Below are positions 60,944 to 64,000 of a DNA stretch of 64,000 nucleotides, one piece after another. How positions within the stretch are numbered: position 1 is the stretch's first letter; the number at the start of each line of letters is the position of its first letter. Under the pieces are notes generated by a model. The model did no database searches. It had not been told where the DNA came from and was given only the letters and a program-made list of their open reading frames with translations. This stretch comes from CALLPQ01 sp039819545 (GTDB lineage Bacteria > Pseudomonadota > Alphaproteobacteria > Caulobacterales > Parvularculaceae), in contig JBCBRS010000002.1 of the NCBI GenBank assembly GCA_039819545.1, forward strand, positions 254,172-318,171. Reading direction: 5' to 3'. A program made the translations under genes and the position numbers.

Positions 60944-61654
60944 CTACCAGCGAATAGGCGCGTAGCCTTTTGCCGTGAGCCAGGCATTTGCCTTTTCAAA
61001 ATGTCCACATCCCAAGAAGCCCCGATGGGCTGAAAGGGGTGACGGGTGCGGCGCGGTCAAAACAAGGTGTTTTCCGGCACTTATTAGCGCGGCTTTACCT
61101 TCAGCATGCTTGCCCCACAGCATAAAAACCGTCGCTGGTGAGCGTGCGCTGATTTCGGCAACGACCCGATCGGTAAAGGCGTGCCACCCCCACTTTGCGT
61201 GGGCGCCCGCTTTGCCAGCCTCCACGGTCAGGGCAGCATTGAGCAGGAAGACGCCCTGTTCGCACCAGCGGCTCAGATTCCCATTGGTGACGATGTCGCC
61301 AGACCCGCCGCCCGCCTCCTTCAGGATGTTTTTTAACGAGGGCGGTACACGCACACCGTCGGGGACGGAAAAAGAGAGCCCCATAGCCTGGCCCGGCCCG
61401 TGATAGGGATCTTGGCCCAGAATGACGACACGGCTTTGCGCAGGGCCTGCACCCCTGAAGACACGGAAAATTTCTTCCGTAGGCGGATAAATTGTCACAC
61501 CGCCGTCAACGGCCTCTCTCAGACGCTTCAGCAAAGCCTGAAAGTCTCGCGTTTCCATTTCCCGGGCCATGAAATCGCGCCAGCCTGGGTGGATAGCCGT
61601 CAACCTTAACTCAAGTCCCAGGTTCGGTTTAGGCGATTGCAAAGTCGAGCTCAT
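60944..61654 (-). CDS. ung: Uracil-DNA glycosylase, family 1
   Basis: 236 residues. Catalytic GQDPYHGPGQAMGLSFSV holds the activating Asp (D82), and HPSPLSAHRGF is the second active-site motif; FLLNAALTVEAGKAGAH lies between. It removes uracil from DNA. The N-terminal region is short. ATG 61654 has GGGGCCGA upstream. It stands between pyk and comEC with no operon partner. Confidence 0.95.
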   Translation of the reverse strand: MSSTLQSPKPNLGLELRLTAIHPGWRDFMAREMETRDFQALLKRLREAVDGGVTIYPPTEEIFRVFRGAGPAQSRVVILGQDPYHGPGQAMGLSFSVPDGVRVPPSLKNILKEAGGGSGDIVTNGNLSRWCEQGVFLLNAALTVEAGKAGAHAKWGWHAFTDRVVAEISARSPATVFMLWGKHAEGKAALISAGKHLVLTAPHPSPLSAHRGFLGCGHFEKANAWLTAKGYAPIRW

Positions 61655-61742
61655 TCGGCCCCATCAAAATAAGGTATTGCCAGGTGAATAAACGGTTCCC
61701 CGGTAAATCGCCAGCGCCGCTTTCGGGTTCAAGGACACGGCC

Positions 61743-63956
61743 CTATCTTGCCGCCCAGGGCCGACCCGCCCGCCGGGTGTTGGCTGTGCGCACCCGTAGA
61801 GCGCCCTGTCCTGTAACCCAGACCGCATGGGCACCGGCATTCCAGCTATCGCGCCGGTCGATCAAGTGCGCAGCGCAGTTACCGCGTAAGCGGCGGTTCA
61901 CGGGAAAATGCGCAATAACAAGATCGGCCTGCGCGCAATCATCAGCAAGGGACAGCGGCGTGCGCGTCACCGCCACCTGGATGCCGGTACGAATTTCTCC
62001 CACACAACCGCTTGAGTCGCATCGCGCAACATCCCCCATCGGCGACGCCCGCTGACGATCCGGGTCAAGACCAACAAGCTCAAGCCAATTGGAAACGGCA
62101 AACCGGCTGCGCTGCCGATTAAAAACACCAACGCGACGCGCCGGGTCCGCCGTGATGATGGCGCTGTTAAGGCCATCATCGGCCATCACAAGAGCAGGCG
62201 GCCTTGTGACCATGAGAAGGCTGGCCAGAAGTGGGATCGCCAACAAACCCGCAAAGCGCCATGGCGCGCGCAAGAGCAAGAGAAGACACCCCCCGATGGT
62301 GGTCACCACCAGCCAAGCTCCCGGCTGCGCCGGGATCATCGAAACCGCGCCAGGCCAATGGGAAACCGACTGACCCACAAAGATAATCGCGGTAATCCCT
62401 TGGGCCGATAAACGCCAGAACATTCCATCAAGGCCCAGAGGCATCAGGGCGATGGCAATGAGGATCGCCGGCATGATCCAAAGACCCATGATCGGCATAG
62501 AAACGAGGTTCGCAGGCAAGCTATAAAGCGCCGTACGCTGAAAATGAAAGAGCGCGAAGGGCATGGTCGCCGTGGCGGCAATAGTATCGGTCACGCCAAT
62601 CCCCAACACATAGGCCCCGAGGCGCCTCAGCACCGATTGTTTGCCTGTCGACGGCGGCGGGCCAGCGCGAACCCTATCCGCCAGACCGGTCGCATCACGG
62701 TGACGACGCCGCGACGAATACCCCTCATAAACAGCAACGAGCGCCGTAACCGCCGCAAACGACATCTGAAAACCCGGATGCAGAAGCGCTTCGGGCGACG
62801 TCACCAAAACAACCGTCGCGGCGATCATGACATTGCGCAAGGACAAGGCTTTGCGATCAAGCAACACCGCGATCAACACGATAAAGGTCATGATAAAGGC
62901 GCGCCGCGCAGAAACCGCGCCGCCGGAAATGACCAGATAGGAAAATCCACTTACCAGCGCGCCGATGGCCGCGAGTTTTTTGGTTGGCCAGTGCAAGGCA
63001 AGACGCGGAACGCACGCCAGGGCAAACCGTAAGCCAAAAAATACTAGGCCCGTGGCAAGACCCATATGCAGACCGGAAATGGCCAATAAATGCGCCAGAC
63101 CAGAGTCGCGCAACGCTTGCTCCGCATCGCTTGAGATTGCTTCACGCTTACCAGTCACAATTGCCGCAATAACATCCCCGCCAGAGCCCGGTGCCCGCGC
63201 TCGAATATGCCGGAAAAGGCGCATACGGAGGATCTCAATACGAGCCGCCCAGGACTGACGGGCGGGGCCTTGCCCACCTGTCTCTGGCTGGCGCACCAGA
63301 AAACCGACGGCCCCGATCTTCTGAAAGTAAAGATAGCGACCAAAATCGAACCCTCCCGGTAAAACGGGTGCAGGTGGCGGTGAGAGGCTACCCCGGAGTA
63401 TAACGTCAGTACCGGGAAGAAGCGGTTCCATTTCTCCGCGCCAGGTCACGCGAATGCGTGCCGGGAGTTTATCAGGCGTCACCCCCTCAATTGTGCTGGG
63501 TGCAACAGTGAGCCGCCATCCCTTATCGCGGTTTTCAAGCTGGATCAGACGCCCGGTGATATCGGCAAAGGCAACCTCGCGTGTGAGAACAGGTGCGCCA
63601 ATATGATGGGTCCGGATCGATGCGCAGGTGAACCCGGCGACCACAAGACAGACGCAAAGCGCGGCGCGGATAAAGACAGGAGGCGCCCGGCGCCAGCGCA
63701 GCCAACCGCTCGTGAGCGCCGACAAGAAAAGTACGCTGACCGCCGCAACACGCGACGGCTCGTGCGGCATCATAAAGTAGAGCGCAATGCCAATGCCCAG
63801 CAGAACCGGCGTGAACAGAACAAGGCGGGGCTCATCGATCGCCCACCAGCGCTTGAGCGTGGGCCAGCCGCGCGCTGGCTCTTGCCGTGCGCCTTGGACC
63901 AGCCCGAAAAGCCGCGTGCGCGTTGCCGTCGCAAGTGCCGAAAGGATATCGCCCAC
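61743..63956 (-). CDS. comEC: ComEC/Rec2-family DNA uptake channel protein
   Basis: 737 residues from GTG 63956 (GGGGG upstream); the frame stays open to the right edge of the window, so a longer start is possible. An N-terminal DUF4131-type part has LPARIRVTWRGEMEPLLPGT and the segment VILRGSLSPPPAPVLPGGFD. The competence core follows, with about ten membrane helices, including IVTGKREAISSDAEQALRDS and HLLAISGLHMGLATGLVFFG. The short C-terminus has no HxHxDH, so the metallo-beta-lactamase nuclease domain of classical ComEC is absent. It would carry single-stranded DNA across the inner membrane. Confidence 0.86.
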   Translation of the reverse strand: MGDILSALATATRTRLFGLVQGARQEPARGWPTLKRWWAIDEPRLVLFTPVLLGIGIALYFMMPHEPSRVAAVSVLFLSALTSGWLRWRRAPPVFIRAALCVCLVVAGFTCASIRTHHIGAPVLTREVAFADITGRLIQLENRDKGWRLTVAPSTIEGVTPDKLPARIRVTWRGEMEPLLPGTDVILRGSLSPPPAPVLPGGFDFGRYLYFQKIGAVGFLVRQPETGGQGPARQSWAARIEILRMRLFRHIRARAPGSGGDVIAAIVTGKREAISSDAEQALRDSGLAHLLAISGLHMGLATGLVFFGLRFALACVPRLALHWPTKKLAAIGALVSGFSYLVISGGAVSARRAFIMTFIVLIAVLLDRKALSLRNVMIAATVVLVTSPEALLHPGFQMSFAAVTALVAVYEGYSSRRRHRDATGLADRVRAGPPPSTGKQSVLRRLGAYVLGIGVTDTIAATATMPFALFHFQRTALYSLPANLVSMPIMGLWIMPAILIAIALMPLGLDGMFWRLSAQGITAIIFVGQSVSHWPGAVSMIPAQPGAWLVVTTIGGCLLLLLRAPWRFAGLLAIPLLASLLMVTRPPALVMADDGLNSAIITADPARRVGVFNRQRSRFAVSNWLELVGLDPDRQRASPMGDVARCDSSGCVGEIRTGIQVAVTRTPLSLADDCAQADLVIAHFPVNRRLRGNCAAHLIDRRDSWNAGAHAVWVTGQGALRVRTANTRRAGRPWAAR

Positions 63957-64000
63957 CGAAACCCCCGCTGGCGCGCCGCGTGCAGGGGCAGCGGGGTCAA

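Noticed and set aside
1..64000. tRNA, rRNA, CRISPR array, insertion sequence or integrase
   Set aside because: Looked for in the intergenic stretches and frames; no cloverleaf-like, rRNA-like, regularly spaced repeat, transposase or recombinase sequence was recognised. A dedicated search was not possible.

Overview
The window is 64 kb of an alphaproteobacterial chromosome. Markers for this are SciP, a FlbD-type flagellar regulator, cobaltochelatase CobT, BamB, an Anbu-type peptidase cluster, and an M23 peptidase-bactofilin pair. The gene mix looks most like the Caulobacterales, Parvularculales or Hyphomonadaceae; that placement is inference from gene content only.

Region 1 (1 to about 8.2 kb) is accessory DNA. 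It starts with a restriction-modification locus that is clearly AT-richer than the rest: a divergent cytosine-5 methyltransferase cut by the window edge, a small XRE-type controller, a SacI-family restriction endonuclease, and a 1376-residue protein that joins a four-cysteine Cas4/RecB-like nuclease to an SF1 helicase. The last three genes overlap and should be translated together. A three-gene mobilization module follows on the other strand (MobC-like protein, small protein, relaxase). The sequence upstream of mobC contains hairpins and a nick-site-like motif, so it is a candidate oriT. Together this looks like a mobilizable island carrying a defence system.

Region 2 (8.3-12.3 kb) is the conserved set of circularly permuted ATP-grasp, alpha-E, transglutaminase-like and Anbu proteasome-type peptidase genes.

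Region 3 (12.3-27.3 kb) is flagellar: flgK facing fliK-flgD-flgE, then sciP, then the tight operon fliF-fliG-fliH-fliN-flbD-(unknown gene)-flhA-flhF. Two sigma-54-type promoters lie back to back between flgK and fliK. GGCA(A)/(T)TGCC dyads sit in the flgK leader and upstream of fliF. This layout resembles the FlbD/ftr circuit known from Caulobacter.

Region 4 (27.3-41.5 kb) is mixed metabolism and signalling: a DUF2793 protein, a fused alpha/beta E1 dehydrogenase with a FabD-like acyltransferase, a hybrid histidine kinase, two DUF1499 paralogues, two exported hydrolases, and a BlaI/BlaR1-like pair.

Region 5 (41.5-64 kb) is largely housekeeping: metG, an AlkA-like glycosylase, cobT, a phytase-like esterase, der, bamB, a TPR membrane protein, a lipocalin, a large AsmA/DUF3971 protein, bcp, a DUF455 protein, an M23 peptidase with a bactofilin, pyk, ung and comEC. 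No rRNA, tRNA, CRISPR array, insertion sequence or integrase was recognised.
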